Shown here one piece after another: positions 7,783-16,212 of a DNA stretch of 30,679 nt. The translations under genes were made by a program, and so were the position numbers. The DNA lies in NCBI GenBank assembly GCA_040901765.1, contig JBBDYG010000056.1, positions 1-30,679 on the forward strand. Direction: 5' to 3'. The DNA comes from JBBDYG01 sp040901765. GTDB taxonomy: Bacteria > Planctomycetota > Planctomycetia > Pirellulales > Lacipirellulaceae. The notes beneath the pieces were generated by a model. That model was not told the origin of the DNA and did no database searches. It saw only the letters and a list, made by a program, of their open reading frames with translations. Each line of letters opens with the position of its first letter. The first letter of the stretch is position 1.

Positions 7783-9117
7783 ATGGCTGACTTTGAACCT
7801 GTACTCTTGGCTCGAATCGATAAGCCCGACAGCGTGTCGCTGGCCGGTTATCGCGCCGACGGCGGCTACGAAGCGCTGCGCACCGCGCTGGAAATGGAGC
7901 CGGAGGCGGTCACCGCGATGGTCAAGGATTCGGCCTTGCGGGGACGTGGCGGCGCGGGATTCCCAGCCGGTCTGAAATGGACCTTTCTGCCGAAGAATCA
8001 CCCGGGACCGGTCTACCTGTGTGTGAACGCGGATGAAAGTGAACCAGGTACGTTTAATAATCGCATTTTGATGGAGGAAGACCCGCATCAGCTCATCGAG
8101 GGGATCGCGATTGCCTGCCACGCGGTTCGATCGAACACGGCGTACATCTACCTTCGTTACGAGTACGGAAAAAGCTACCGCGTGCTCGAGGCGGCGATCA
8201 AGGAGTGTTACGCGGCTGGTCTCTTGGGCGAGAATGTGCTTGGCACGAGTTTCAAGCTCGACATTTACCTGCATCGCGGGGCAGGGGCGTATATCTGCGG
8301 CGAAGAAACCGGACTCATCGAAAGCCTCGAAGGAAAGCGAGCCTGGCCGCGCATCAAGCCGCCGTTCCCGGCCGTCGAAGGCCTGTTCCGCAAGCCAACG
8401 GTGGTGAACAACGTCGAAACGCTGTGCTGCTTGTCCCACATCGTGCAGCGGGGAGTGGCATGGTTCAAGTCAATCGGCGTGCCGGCCGACCCGAGCAATC
8501 CACGCGACATGGGCAGCTACGGCCCCAAGCTGTATTGCGTTAGCGGGCACGTGAATCGGCCATGCTGCGTCGAGTTGCCGATGGGAGTGACAGCACGCGA
8601 GCTAATTGACAAACACGGCGGCGGAGTATGGAAAGGCCGTCAGGTGAAAGCGGTCGTGCCCGGCGGCATCAGCATGGGTTTTTTGTCCGCCGAAGAGCTT
8701 GATACACCGCTCGATTTCAACGGTCCGCTGAAGGTCGGCTGCTTGGGCCTGGGAACGGCCGCAGTGGTGGTGGTTGATGACCAGACGAGCATGGTCGATG
8801 TGCTTTACAACTGCTGTCGCTTCTTCGCTCACGAATCGTGCGGCCAATGCACGGCGTGCCGCGAGGGAACGAGTTGGATGACCAAGATACTCCAGCGGAT
8901 TCGCGCCGGCCGCGGCCGGCTCGAAGACCTCGATCTGCTGCAAGAGGTGGCGGGGTCGATGGGGATTATACCGGGCACCACCATCTGCGGACTTTCCGAC
9001 GGTGCTGCCTGGCCCGTGAAGAACGCCCTGGGAAAATTTCGACCCGAGTTTGAAGAATACGTCCGCAGCGGCCGGCAGTCGATCACTCCCGCCGACGAAC
9101 TCATGGCAGTTCATTAG
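7783..9117 (+). CDS. nuoF: NADH-quinone oxidoreductase subunit F
   Basis: 444 residues, standard length. NuoF binds NADH and FMN and carries cluster N3, so it is the electron entry point of complex I. The flavin/NADH motifs GRGGAGFPAGLKW and NADESEPGTFNNR are intact, as is GAGAYICGEETGLIESLEGKRAWPRIKPPFPA. The N3 ligands are seen in ESCGQCTACREGTSWM, with the fourth Cys in GTTICGLSDGAAWP. The usual GSG at the start of the SLBB-adjacent loop reads LGTAAVVVVDD, a mild variation. It starts at the ATG at 7783 after repeat copy 2. The following gap holds copy 3. Confidence 0.98.
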   Translation: MADFEPVLLARIDKPDSVSLAGYRADGGYEALRTALEMEPEAVTAMVKDSALRGRGGAGFPAGLKWTFLPKNHPGPVYLCVNADESEPGTFNNRILMEEDPHQLIEGIAIACHAVRSNTAYIYLRYEYGKSYRVLEAAIKECYAAGLLGENVLGTSFKLDIYLHRGAGAYICGEETGLIESLEGKRAWPRIKPPFPAVEGLFRKPTVVNNVETLCCLSHIVQRGVAWFKSIGVPADPSNPRDMGSYGPKLYCVSGHVNRPCCVELPMGVTARELIDKHGGGVWKGRQVKAVVPGGISMGFLSAEELDTPLDFNGPLKVGCLGLGTAAVVVVDDQTSMVDVLYNCCRFFAHESCGQCTACREGTSWMTKILQRIRAGRGRLEDLDLLQEVAGSMGIIPGTTICGLSDGAAWPVKNALGKFRPEFEEYVRSGRQSITPADELMAVH

Positions 9118-9147
9118 TGACTCATTTTGGAATTAAGCAATCAATTT

Positions 9148-9265
9148 TACCACGGAGGCACTGAGGACACGGAGTACGAAAGAGATACAGCCGCAGGCAA
9201 TTGTGCAATCTGAGATGTCTATTATTTAAGATTGTTTTCTCCGTGTACTTCGTGCCTCTGTGGTG
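9148..9265. repeat. Dispersed inverted-repeat element, copy 3 (nuoF-nuoG gap)
   Basis: Left arm TACCACGGAGGCACTGAGG at 9148-9166, right arm ending CGTGCCTCTGTGGTGA at 9251-9266. The arms have more mismatches than in the other copies. The core is about 65 bases and AT-rich. Both flanks resemble those of copy 2 (AATTTTAC before, GATTC then GATTTC after). The nuoG frame can be extended upstream through the right arm, but that extension is repeat sequence and not protein. Confidence 0.85.
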
Positions 9266-9297
9266 ATTCTGGATTTCACTTCTTAACGTTTTGTGAT

Positions 9298-10992
9298 ATG
9301 GCAACGGTCTACGTCAATAACCAACCGGTCGAATTGAAGGGCAGTGAGCAGATCAACTGCATACAAGCCGCTGCGCGCGTCGGTTACGAGATTCCTCACT
9401 ACTGCTGGCACCCGGCGCTGTCGGTGGTGGCGAGTTGCCGGATGTGCCTGGTGGAAGTTGGCGAGAAAAAGCCGGACGGAACGGTTCAGATGCAGCCGAA
9501 ACTGCTTCCCGGTTGCCAAACACTCGTCAAGGATGGCACCGTCGTGGTCGCCAACAGCGAGAAAGTAAAGGCGGCGCGAAAAGCGACGCTGGAGTATCTG
9601 CTGCTCAATCACCCGCTCGACTGCCCTGTCTGCGACCAGGCGGGCGAGTGCTTTTTGCAAGACTATAGCTATAAGTACGGCCGCGGTTTTAGCCGGCTGC
9701 AAGAACCCAAAGAGCTTAAGCCCGACAAGGACTACATCGGCGACCAAATCACGCTGTTTACCGATCGCTGCGTGATGTGCAGCCGTTGCGTGCGGTTCAC
9801 GCGCGAGATCAGCGGCACGTCGGAACTGCTAATTATCAATCGCGGCAGCCATAGCGAGATCGATATTTTTCCAGGCGAGCCGTGCAACAACAAGTTGGCG
9901 GGCAACGTGGTGGACCTCTGCCCCGTGGGGGCGCTGTGCAGCAAGGATTTTCTTTACAAGCAGCGCGTGTGGTGGCTCGATGCGAAGCCGAGCGTGTGCC
10001 CGTTGTGCAGCACCGGGTGCAGCATCACGGTCGATCAGAACGAAGACCACGTCCATCGGCTTAAGCCGCGCCCGAATCCCTTGGCGCAAGGTCACTTCAT
10101 GTGCGACGAAGGCCGCTTCGGCTGGAAGTACATCCATGCCGATGAGCGACTCACGATGCCCGAGCAACGCGATTCCCACGGTGGTTTGCTGTCGCAAGAT
10201 TGGGATACCGTAATCCCCGCGCTCCGATCATCGCTGGCTGCCGCGGGCCAATCGGGCAAGGGCCTCGCCGCGGTACTGTCTCCTTGGATGACCGTTGAAG
10301 AAGCCTATTTGCTCGTCACCTACCTTCGATCATTGTCATCGAGCGTTGCGCTTGCGATTGGCCCGGTGCGGGTCGTGGGTGAAGACGACACTTACCCCAA
10401 GGACGTGCATGGCCGGCCGGTCGAGCCGGTGACGTTTACGATTCGCGCCGAGAAAAGCCCTAATCGATTGGGAGTCCAATTGACGCTCGATCACTTCGGC
10501 GACCAAGTGCTGCCCCTGGATCAACTTCTTGCCCGCGCCGCGGAGGGCGAGTTCGCGGCGGTGTACCTCGTGGGGGGCGACCCGGCGGGATGGATTACCG
10601 AGGAACAAGCCGCGCAACTGAAAGGCGTCGAAACGATCGTGGTGCAAGACATTCTGCCTTCGGCAGCAAGTCAGATTGCAACGTTTGTGCTGCCGGGCGG
10701 TTCGTTCGCGGAGCGCGATGGAACTTTTGTAAATCACTCGGGGCTTGCGCAGGAAATCCGTCGATCGATTCGCGGCCCCGGCGAAGCCAAGCCCGACGGG
10801 CGCATCCTGTGGGATTTATCGGGCCGCACGGGCCTGTTTAACGTTGCCGCTCTACGTGTCGAAATGGCACAGGCGATTGGCGGACTGGAATCGCTCGCGG
10901 TTACGCCCTTTCCGATCCAAGGCGTTCGCTTGGTGATGGACGCACCGAATCCTGCACTCGCCGGCGCCGCCAACGGAAGGCGGACCCCATGA
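9298..10992 (+). CDS. nuoG: NADH-quinone oxidoreductase subunit G, short form with N7 ligands
   Basis: NuoG is the 75-kDa-type subunit that passes electrons from NuoF towards NuoI. The N-terminal ferredoxin domain has the N1b cysteines (HYCWHP, SCRMC, PGC). Next come the His/Cys set for N5 (HPLDCPVCDQAGEC), the N4 set (DRCVMCSRC ... DLCPVGAL), and then C-x2-C-x3-C-x27-C starting at PSVCPLCSTGC, which is the N7 pattern found in a subset of bacterial NuoG. The molybdopterin-oxidoreductase-like remainder is short. The protein has 564 residues, against roughly 780-910 in Thermus or E. coli. The start is the ATG at 9298. Earlier in-frame codons lie in repeat copy 3. The last bases overlap nuoH as ATGA, so translation is likely coupled. 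Confidence 0.96.
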   Translation: MATVYVNNQPVELKGSEQINCIQAAARVGYEIPHYCWHPALSVVASCRMCLVEVGEKKPDGTVQMQPKLLPGCQTLVKDGTVVVANSEKVKAARKATLEYLLLNHPLDCPVCDQAGECFLQDYSYKYGRGFSRLQEPKELKPDKDYIGDQITLFTDRCVMCSRCVRFTREISGTSELLIINRGSHSEIDIFPGEPCNNKLAGNVVDLCPVGALCSKDFLYKQRVWWLDAKPSVCPLCSTGCSITVDQNEDHVHRLKPRPNPLAQGHFMCDEGRFGWKYIHADERLTMPEQRDSHGGLLSQDWDTVIPALRSSLAAAGQSGKGLAAVLSPWMTVEEAYLLVTYLRSLSSSVALAIGPVRVVGEDDTYPKDVHGRPVEPVTFTIRAEKSPNRLGVQLTLDHFGDQVLPLDQLLARAAEGEFAAVYLVGGDPAGWITEEQAAQLKGVETIVVQDILPSAASQIATFVLPGGSFAERDGTFVNHSGLAQEIRRSIRGPGEAKPDGRILWDLSGRTGLFNVAALRVEMAQAIGGLESLAVTPFPIQGVRLVMDAPNPALAGAANGRRTP

Positions 10993-12134
10993 GCGAACTG
11001 CTGATAACCTTAGTCACCATTGGCATTGTCATGGGCACCACCCTCGGGGGGTGCTTGTACCTCGTTCTCGCCGAGCGCAAGGTTTCCGCGTGGATGCAGG
11101 ATCGCGTCGGACCGAACCGCGTCGGGCCGTTCGGGTTGATCCAACCGATTGCGGACGCGATCAAGGTGCTTCTTAAAGAAAGTGTTGTTCCGGCGCACGT
11201 CGATCGCAATTTGTTTTTGATTGCGCCGACGATTGGGCTATTTACCGCGATGCTGGCCTTCGCCGTGGTGCCGTTTGGGCCGGTGGACGAAGGGCCGCAC
11301 TGGATGCGCTTCATCATCGCGCCGGGCATAGACATCGGCCTCGTGTTTATCTTGGCCGTGACCAGCCTGGGCGTTTACGGCGTGATTCTGGGCGGTTGGG
11401 CGTCGAACAACAAGTACAGCGCATTGGGGTCGCTCCGCGCCAGCGCACAAGTCATTAGCTACGAAATTCCGCTGGGGCTTTCGATTTTAGGCGTGGCCCT
11501 GCTGAGCGGAACGCTCAATTTGGAGCAGATACTCGCCAAGCAGGCCGCGGCGGGATTCTTCGGATGGAACATTTGGTTTCAACCGCTCGCCTGTTTGATT
11601 TTTTTCATCAGCGCCATGGCCGAATCGAATCGGCTGCCATTCGACTTGCCGGAATGCGAGCAGGAACTGGTGGGAGGTTATCACACCGAGTATGGCGGGT
11701 TTCGGCTGGTTTTGTTCTTCGTCGGCGAGTACACGCACGTCGTGACGATCAGTTTCCTGACCGCGATACTCTTTCTCGGCGGGTGGAGCTTCCCCTGGAT
11801 CGCAACTCCCGAGAGCGCTTATCTCGGCGCCTGGGCGGTGAAGTTGGCGGTCCTGCTAACCAAGGTGATAGCGTTAATTTTTCTGATCATGCTGATCCGT
11901 TGGACCATTCCGCGGTTTCGATTCGATCAGCTCATGACGCTGGCTTGGGTCGTATTAATTCCACTTTCGCTGGCGAATGTCGTCGCGGTTATGTTCGTGA
12001 AACAGTTTGGCTGGCACCCATGGTGGTTGCTGCCGATCTCGCTCGGTTTATTCGCGGTCGCGGGCATTTTGAGCGTGAACTCGAAGCGAACCGAGTTGCG
12101 TCACCGGCCGCGGGCATCCCTGGCGAAAGCGTAG
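10989..12134 (+). CDS. nuoH: NADH-quinone oxidoreductase subunit H
   Basis: 381 residues. NuoH is the membrane subunit that lines the quinone chamber and links it to the proton-pumping arm. Several hydrophobic helices are clear. The conserved loops are present: AERKVSAWMQDRVGPNRVGPFGLIQPIADAIKVLLKE near the N-terminus, then LRASAQVISYEIPLGL, AESNRLPFDLPECEQELVGGYHTEYGG (acidic quinone-site loop) and RWTIPRFRFDQLMTLAW. The start overlaps the nuoG stop by four bases (ATGA). A 36-base gap leads to nuoI. Confidence 0.98.
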   Translation: MSELLITLVTIGIVMGTTLGGCLYLVLAERKVSAWMQDRVGPNRVGPFGLIQPIADAIKVLLKESVVPAHVDRNLFLIAPTIGLFTAMLAFAVVPFGPVDEGPHWMRFIIAPGIDIGLVFILAVTSLGVYGVILGGWASNNKYSALGSLRASAQVISYEIPLGLSILGVALLSGTLNLEQILAKQAAAGFFGWNIWFQPLACLIFFISAMAESNRLPFDLPECEQELVGGYHTEYGGFRLVLFFVGEYTHVVTISFLTAILFLGGWSFPWIATPESAYLGAWAVKLAVLLTKVIALIFLIMLIRWTIPRFRFDQLMTLAWVVLIPLSLANVVAVMFVKQFGWHPWWLLPISLGLFAVAGILSVNSKRTELRHRPRASLAKA

Positions 12135-12170
12135 CGATCAGCAAGTCGAGAACGACTTCGGAAGAACATC

Positions 12171-12836
12171 ATGCCGATCAATCCACAAGACGTTGACTGG
12201 GTGCAAGAGCCTGAAATGGGGTTCTGGGAGGCGACGTTCCTGCCCGCAATCTTGCAGGGTCTCAAAACGACGCTGGGCCATATCACCGACTTTAAGCCGG
12301 TGACGCAGGAATATCCGGAACAGAAGCCCGAGCTGCCGTTGCATTACCGCGGAGTGCATCGGCTCAATCGCGACGAGCAGGGTCGCGTGAAGTGCGTCGC
12401 CTGCATGTTGTGCGCCACGGCGTGCCCGGCCGATTGCATTGCGATCGAAGCGGCGGCCGCGCCGCCCGACTGGCCCGATCGCGATAAGTATCCGGCGACA
12501 TTTGTACTCGATGAGTTACGGTGTATTTACTGCGGGATGTGCGAAGAGGCTTGCCCCGTGGACGCGATCGAGTTGACGCACCTCTACGATCTGACGGGCG
12601 AGTCGCGGCAGGCGCTTAACTTCGACCGCGAGAAGTTGCTGGAGATTTACGACATCACCAAGGACAACCCAAAAGACCCGGTGCGAACCGGTCGCGGCCG
12701 ACTCGGCCCGGCGGCTGTGTTCGCGTCGCTCCCGACGTTGGGACCGGCAACGAACGTGGAAGCGGCCGATCGCTCAGCACAGGCGCCCACTCCGGGTGTA
12801 ATTGGACTAGCTCCGCCCGAACCGCGGACGTACTAA
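12171..12836 (+). CDS. nuoI: NADH-quinone oxidoreductase subunit I
   Basis: NuoI is the 23-kDa-type ferredoxin subunit carrying clusters N6a and N6b. Two 4Fe-4S motifs are complete: CVACMLCATACPADCI and CIYCGMCEEACPVDAI. The region YRGVHRLNRDEQGRVKCVAC is typical. GGAAGAA at 12160-12166 lies shortly before the ATG and may serve as a weak ribosome site. The protein has 221 residues. The last 40 or so (after RTGRGRLGP) form a Pro/Ala-rich tail that the shorter enterobacterial NuoI lacks. Confidence 0.97.
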   Translation: MPINPQDVDWVQEPEMGFWEATFLPAILQGLKTTLGHITDFKPVTQEYPEQKPELPLHYRGVHRLNRDEQGRVKCVACMLCATACPADCIAIEAAAAPPDWPDRDKYPATFVLDELRCIYCGMCEEACPVDAIELTHLYDLTGESRQALNFDREKLLEIYDITKDNPKDPVRTGRGRLGPAAVFASLPTLGPATNVEAADRSAQAPTPGVIGLAPPEPRTY

Positions 12837-12852
12837 CAATTCGATCTGACCG

Positions 12853-13569
12853 ATGTACTGGTTTCAAACAAACTGGCAGCTTGCACTGGGGTTGTGCCTC
12901 GCTGCGCTGGGCTTGTGGTGGATCATGCCCCCGCGCGGACGGACGGCGCCGCTCATCGGCTTTCCCTTGATTGCCGCGGGCTTGGGACTGCTGGGCTGGA
13001 TCGGCGGCGTCGCCGTGGGACCGCTCAGCGAGACCGTGCTGTTTAGCCTCTTCGCCGCCGCCGCAATCCTGTGCGCGATCCTGATGATCTCGAGCCGTCG
13101 GCCAGTGTATTCAGCGTTGTGGTTCGCGCTGGCGACGCTCAGCGTATGCGGGTTGTTTCTGTTGCAATCGGCGCCGTTTCTAGCCGCAGCGACGATTATT
13201 ATCTACGCCGGCGCCATCGTGGTGACGTTCGTCTTCGTAATCATGCTCGCCCAGCAAGGGGGCACGGCGATTTACGACCACTCCGCACGGCAACCGTTGT
13301 TCGCGATCGCGCTGGCATTCTTCGTGCTGGGCAGCATTCTGGCGACCCTCCACCGCGATGTAGCGGCCAGCGACGCGAAGCCGGTTGCGGCTTCCACCAA
13401 TTTGCTCAGCCAGCCGGAGGCGAATCAGCCACTCGGCGCGATGACTCAGCTCGGGCGATCGATGTTCGGCGATTACCTGTTCGCGGTCGAGATCGCGGGG
13501 ACGCTGCTGCTCGTGGCCACAATCGGTGCGATCTCGATGGCGCCCCGCCGCGCGAAGGGGACGCTATGA
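12853..13569 (+). CDS. nuoJ: NADH-quinone oxidoreductase subunit J
   Basis: 238 residues. NuoJ is a membrane subunit next to NuoA and NuoK. Five or six hydrophobic helices are visible. The conserved stretch is RPVYSALWFALATLSVCGLFLLQSAPFLAAATIIIYAGAIVVTFVFVIMLAQQGG, which contains the YAGAI turn with the pi-bulge helix typical of the family. The C-terminal helix (GTLLLVATIGAISMAPRR) is preceded by a polar loop. Two short N-terminal helices (about 7-25 and 30-52) extend it beyond the minimal form. The stop overlaps the nuoK start as ATGA. Confidence 0.95.
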   Translation: MYWFQTNWQLALGLCLAALGLWWIMPPRGRTAPLIGFPLIAAGLGLLGWIGGVAVGPLSETVLFSLFAAAAILCAILMISSRRPVYSALWFALATLSVCGLFLLQSAPFLAAATIIIYAGAIVVTFVFVIMLAQQGGTAIYDHSARQPLFAIALAFFVLGSILATLHRDVAASDAKPVAASTNLLSQPEANQPLGAMTQLGRSMFGDYLFAVEIAGTLLLVATIGAISMAPRRAKGTL

Positions 13570-14060
13570 CGGTGGATGCCGAACGATATTTGGCCGTGGG
13601 CGCGGTGCTGTTCGTCTTGGGAGCCATCGGGTTTCTAACGCGCCGCAATTTGATCTTGATGGTCCTCTCGGCGGAGATGATGCTGCACGGAGTATCGCTC
13701 ACGCTGGTGACGTTTAGCCGCGTTCACCACAATCTCGAAGGACAAGCGTTTACGATTTTTATCCTCACGGTCGCCGCCTGCGAAGCGGGGCTGGCGCTCG
13801 CGCTAATCTTGGCACTTTACCAAAAATCAAAGTCACTCGATGTCGAGTTGTGGACCCAACTGCGCGAAGGGGATGTATCGCCGCCGGGCGCCGACGACTC
13901 ATGGTCCATGGAGATCGAGGAGTTTGAGCCGATGCCGACGCTCACCCCAGCCGGCATTGAGCCGGTAATTCGGCGGCCACGCGGCGGCGAACATATTCCC
14001 GTGGTGGTTGCAAAGAACCCGACGGAACTCGATGAATACAACCTGCCCTCGGCGCGCTGA
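13566..14060 (+). CDS. nuoK: NADH-quinone oxidoreductase subunit K, with C-terminal extension
   Basis: NuoK is a small antiporter-like (MrpC-related) membrane subunit. Three hydrophobic helices cover about residues 8-100: YLAVGAVLFVLGAIGFLTRRNLILMVLSAEMMLHGVSLTLVTFSR, with the conserved membrane Glu in LSAEMM, and FTIFILTVAACEAGLALALILALYQ, with the second conserved Glu. The ATG at 13566 overlaps the nuoJ stop by four bases. The same frame is open further upstream, but that part is a shadow of nuoJ. With 164 residues it is about 60 longer than E. coli NuoK. The extra tail is acidic and Pro-rich (EEFEPMPTLTPAGIEP) and has no recognised domain. Confidence 0.95.
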   Translation: MTVDAERYLAVGAVLFVLGAIGFLTRRNLILMVLSAEMMLHGVSLTLVTFSRVHHNLEGQAFTIFILTVAACEAGLALALILALYQKSKSLDVELWTQLREGDVSPPGADDSWSMEIEEFEPMPTLTPAGIEPVIRRPRGGEHIPVVVAKNPTELDEYNLPSAR

Positions 14061-14069
14061 TTTGGCTTT

Positions 14070-16037
14070 ATGTCCGATTCGTTGCAAAGCATGATTCTGT
14101 GGCTCATTCCCGGCGCGCCGCTCGCCGCGGCCGTGGTGACCGCTGCGCTGGGGCCACGCTTGTTGCGCGATAAAAGCCATTGGCCCTGCTGGCTTGCGCT
14201 AGCCGTTTCGTCGGTTTGCTCGCTGGTCCTGCTCCTTGCAATTACGCCCGAAGGGTTCGAGCGGCAAGATCACGCCGACTTCGTTGTTACCGGATACGAG
14301 TGGATTGGCGCCGGCGACCTGAATGTTCCCATCCAATTGCGGGCCGACGCAATGTCAAGCTTGATGCTGGCGATGGTGACGTTCGTGAGCTTAATGGTCG
14401 CCGTGTTTGGCGCAGGCTACATGCACGGCGATCGGGGCTACCCGCGGTTCTTCGCAGCGGTGTCGCTTTTTGTTTTTTCGATGTGCATGCTCGTGCTCGC
14501 TCCGAATTTCCTCACGTTGTACGTGTTTTGGGAGGGAGTCGGACTGTGCAGCTATCTGCTCATTGGTTTTTGGTTTGAGCGACCTGCCGCCGCGGCCGCT
14601 GCCAAGAAGGCATTCGTGGTCAATCGCATCGGCGACTTCGGGTTGTTGTTGGCGATTTTTTTGATTTGGACGACGTTCGGCTCACTCGATTTCGCGCAGG
14701 TACTCGATCGGCCCGATGTGATTGCCCAGATCGCCGCAGCGCAGCCGGGCCGCATCACGCTGATCTGCCTGCTGCTGTTCTTGGGCGCAATGGGCAAGTC
14801 GGCTCAGTTTCCGCTCCACGTGTGGTTGCCCGATGCGATGGAAGGCCCCACGCCGGTCAGCGCGCTGATCCACGCCGCAACGATGGTCACTGCCGGCGTC
14901 TATTTGGTTGCCCGCTGCACGCCGCTCTTCGTTCACGCACCCACCGCGCAACTGGTCGTGTCGGCTATCGGCGCGACCACCGCGGTGCTGGCGGCGCTGA
15001 TTGCCCTGACGCAGATGGACCTTAAGCGCGTGTTGGCGTACTCGACGGTGAGCCAACTCGGGCTGATGTTCGCAGCGCTCGGCGCGGGGGCCAGCGATGC
15101 GCACCTTGCCACCGTGGCGGTCACGGCCGCGATGTTTCACCTGTTTACGCATGCCTTCTTTAAGGCTCTGTTGTTCCTGTCAGCAGGAAGCGTGATGCAC
15201 GCCATGGGCGACGTGATCGACATGCGCCGCTTCAGCGGATTGCGCCGTGCGCTGCCGATCACGCACTGGACGTTCCTGTGTGGTGCAGCCGCGCTGGCCG
15301 GCGTCCCGCCGCTGGCGGGCTTCTGGAGCAAAGACGATATCCTGGCCGTGTTGGGCGAAGCCGCGGACGGCGCTCGCTACGGATCGTTTTTCAGCATCAT
15401 CCACGGCCTGATGATGTTCACCGCGCTGCTCACGGCGTTCTACACGTTCCGGGCCTATTTCATGACGTTCGGTGGCCCGGAGCGATTTCCCGCCGAAGCC
15501 GGGCACCACCCGCACGATGCACCGCCCTTGATGGCGTGGCCGCTTCGCGTGCTGGCCCTAGGCGCCATTGTCGTTGGCGCGGCCCTCGGCCCCACGCACT
15601 GGTTTGCCGATTATCTGCATCACACGCCCGGGCTGCATCCCACGCCGTCGCACGGCCTCCACGTCTCCGTGATGGTCACCAGTGCGGTGATCGCGCTAGC
15701 GGGCATCGGCCTCGCCTGGTTGTTCTATCTCCGCAACCCGCGAATTCCCGCGTCGATCGCCAGTCGGCTCGACCCGCTCTATTCGCTGTCGCTGCACAAG
15801 TTTTATCTCGACGAGTTGTTCTGGGGGCTGATTGTCGCGCCGCTGCGATTCGCCGCCTGGCTGGCCAGTTTCGCCGATCGGCTGCTGGACTGGCTTGTCG
15901 ATTTCATTGGCAAGATTCCCAAGGCACTTAGTGCCGTGCCGTCGCCGTTGCACAATGGTTTGGTGTCATCGTACGCCATCGTAATGTGGGCGGGAGTTGC
16001 GGTGTGCGTGGCGATCGCATTGAAGTTGTTACCGTAG
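14070..16037 (+). CDS. nuoL: NADH-quinone oxidoreductase subunit L
   Basis: 655 residues. NuoL is the distal antiporter-like proton-pumping subunit with the long lateral helix. Key marks are TLYVFWEGVGLCSYLLIGFWF (membrane Glu), MGKSAQFPLHVWLPDAMEGPTPVSALIHAATMVTAGVYLVAR (broken-helix Lys region), QMDLKRVLAYSTVSQLGLM, and LFTHAFFKALLFLSAGSVMHAMGD. The C-terminal part (LSLHKFYLDELFWGLIVAPLR, then the amphipathic end) fits the lateral arm. The gap after nuoK is 9 bases. Repeat copy 4 fills most of the gap before nuoM. Confidence 0.98.
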   Translation: MSDSLQSMILWLIPGAPLAAAVVTAALGPRLLRDKSHWPCWLALAVSSVCSLVLLLAITPEGFERQDHADFVVTGYEWIGAGDLNVPIQLRADAMSSLMLAMVTFVSLMVAVFGAGYMHGDRGYPRFFAAVSLFVFSMCMLVLAPNFLTLYVFWEGVGLCSYLLIGFWFERPAAAAAAKKAFVVNRIGDFGLLLAIFLIWTTFGSLDFAQVLDRPDVIAQIAAAQPGRITLICLLLFLGAMGKSAQFPLHVWLPDAMEGPTPVSALIHAATMVTAGVYLVARCTPLFVHAPTAQLVVSAIGATTAVLAALIALTQMDLKRVLAYSTVSQLGLMFAALGAGASDAHLATVAVTAAMFHLFTHAFFKALLFLSAGSVMHAMGDVIDMRRFSGLRRALPITHWTFLCGAAALAGVPPLAGFWSKDDILAVLGEAADGARYGSFFSIIHGLMMFTALLTAFYTFRAYFMTFGGPERFPAEAGHHPHDAPPLMAWPLRVLALGAIVVGAALGPTHWFADYLHHTPGLHPTPSHGLHVSVMVTSAVIALAGIGLAWLFYLRNPRIPASIASRLDPLYSLSLHKFYLDELFWGLIVAPLRFAAWLASFADRLLDWLVDFIGKIPKALSAVPSPLHNGLVSSYAIVMWAGVAVCVAIALKLLP

Positions 16038-16067
16038 GCCTTATGAACGCAACGTGAAAACAGGAAT

Positions 16068-16183
16068 CACCACGGAGGCACGGAGAACACAGAGAAAACG
16101 ATCTTCATACGAGTTTGGTCAGGTGCATTATTCCTGTTTTTGTTAGCTTATAAATACTCCGTGCTCTCTGTGCCTCCGTGGTG
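16068..16183. repeat. Dispersed inverted-repeat element, copy 4 (nuoL-nuoM gap)
   Basis: Left arm CACCACGGAGGCACGGAGA at 16068-16086, right arm ending TGCCTCCGTGGTG at 16171-16183. The thirteen terminal bases are perfectly complementary. The core is about 65 bases and AT-rich. The right flank continues TGCTATTGAT and, after six extra bases, TTTTCGGTTTGAG (16198-16210), the same extension as beside copy 1. This extension ends two bases before the nuoM start codon. Confidence 0.88.
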
Positions 16184-16212
16184 CTATTGATCGCTTGTTT
16201 TCGGTTTGAGTT

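Noticed and set aside
7618..8439. 273-codon minus-strand frame
   Set aside because: It is antisense to nuoF, and its C-terminal part is translated repeat sequence (NHHGGTENTEK).
9232..9297. 22-residue N-terminal extension of NuoG
   Set aside because: It reads through the right arm of repeat copy 3. The ferredoxin domain begins at the ATG at 9298.
13071..13565. Upstream extension of the nuoK frame
   Set aside because: It is an out-of-frame reading of nuoJ. The ATGA overlap fixes the nuoK start.
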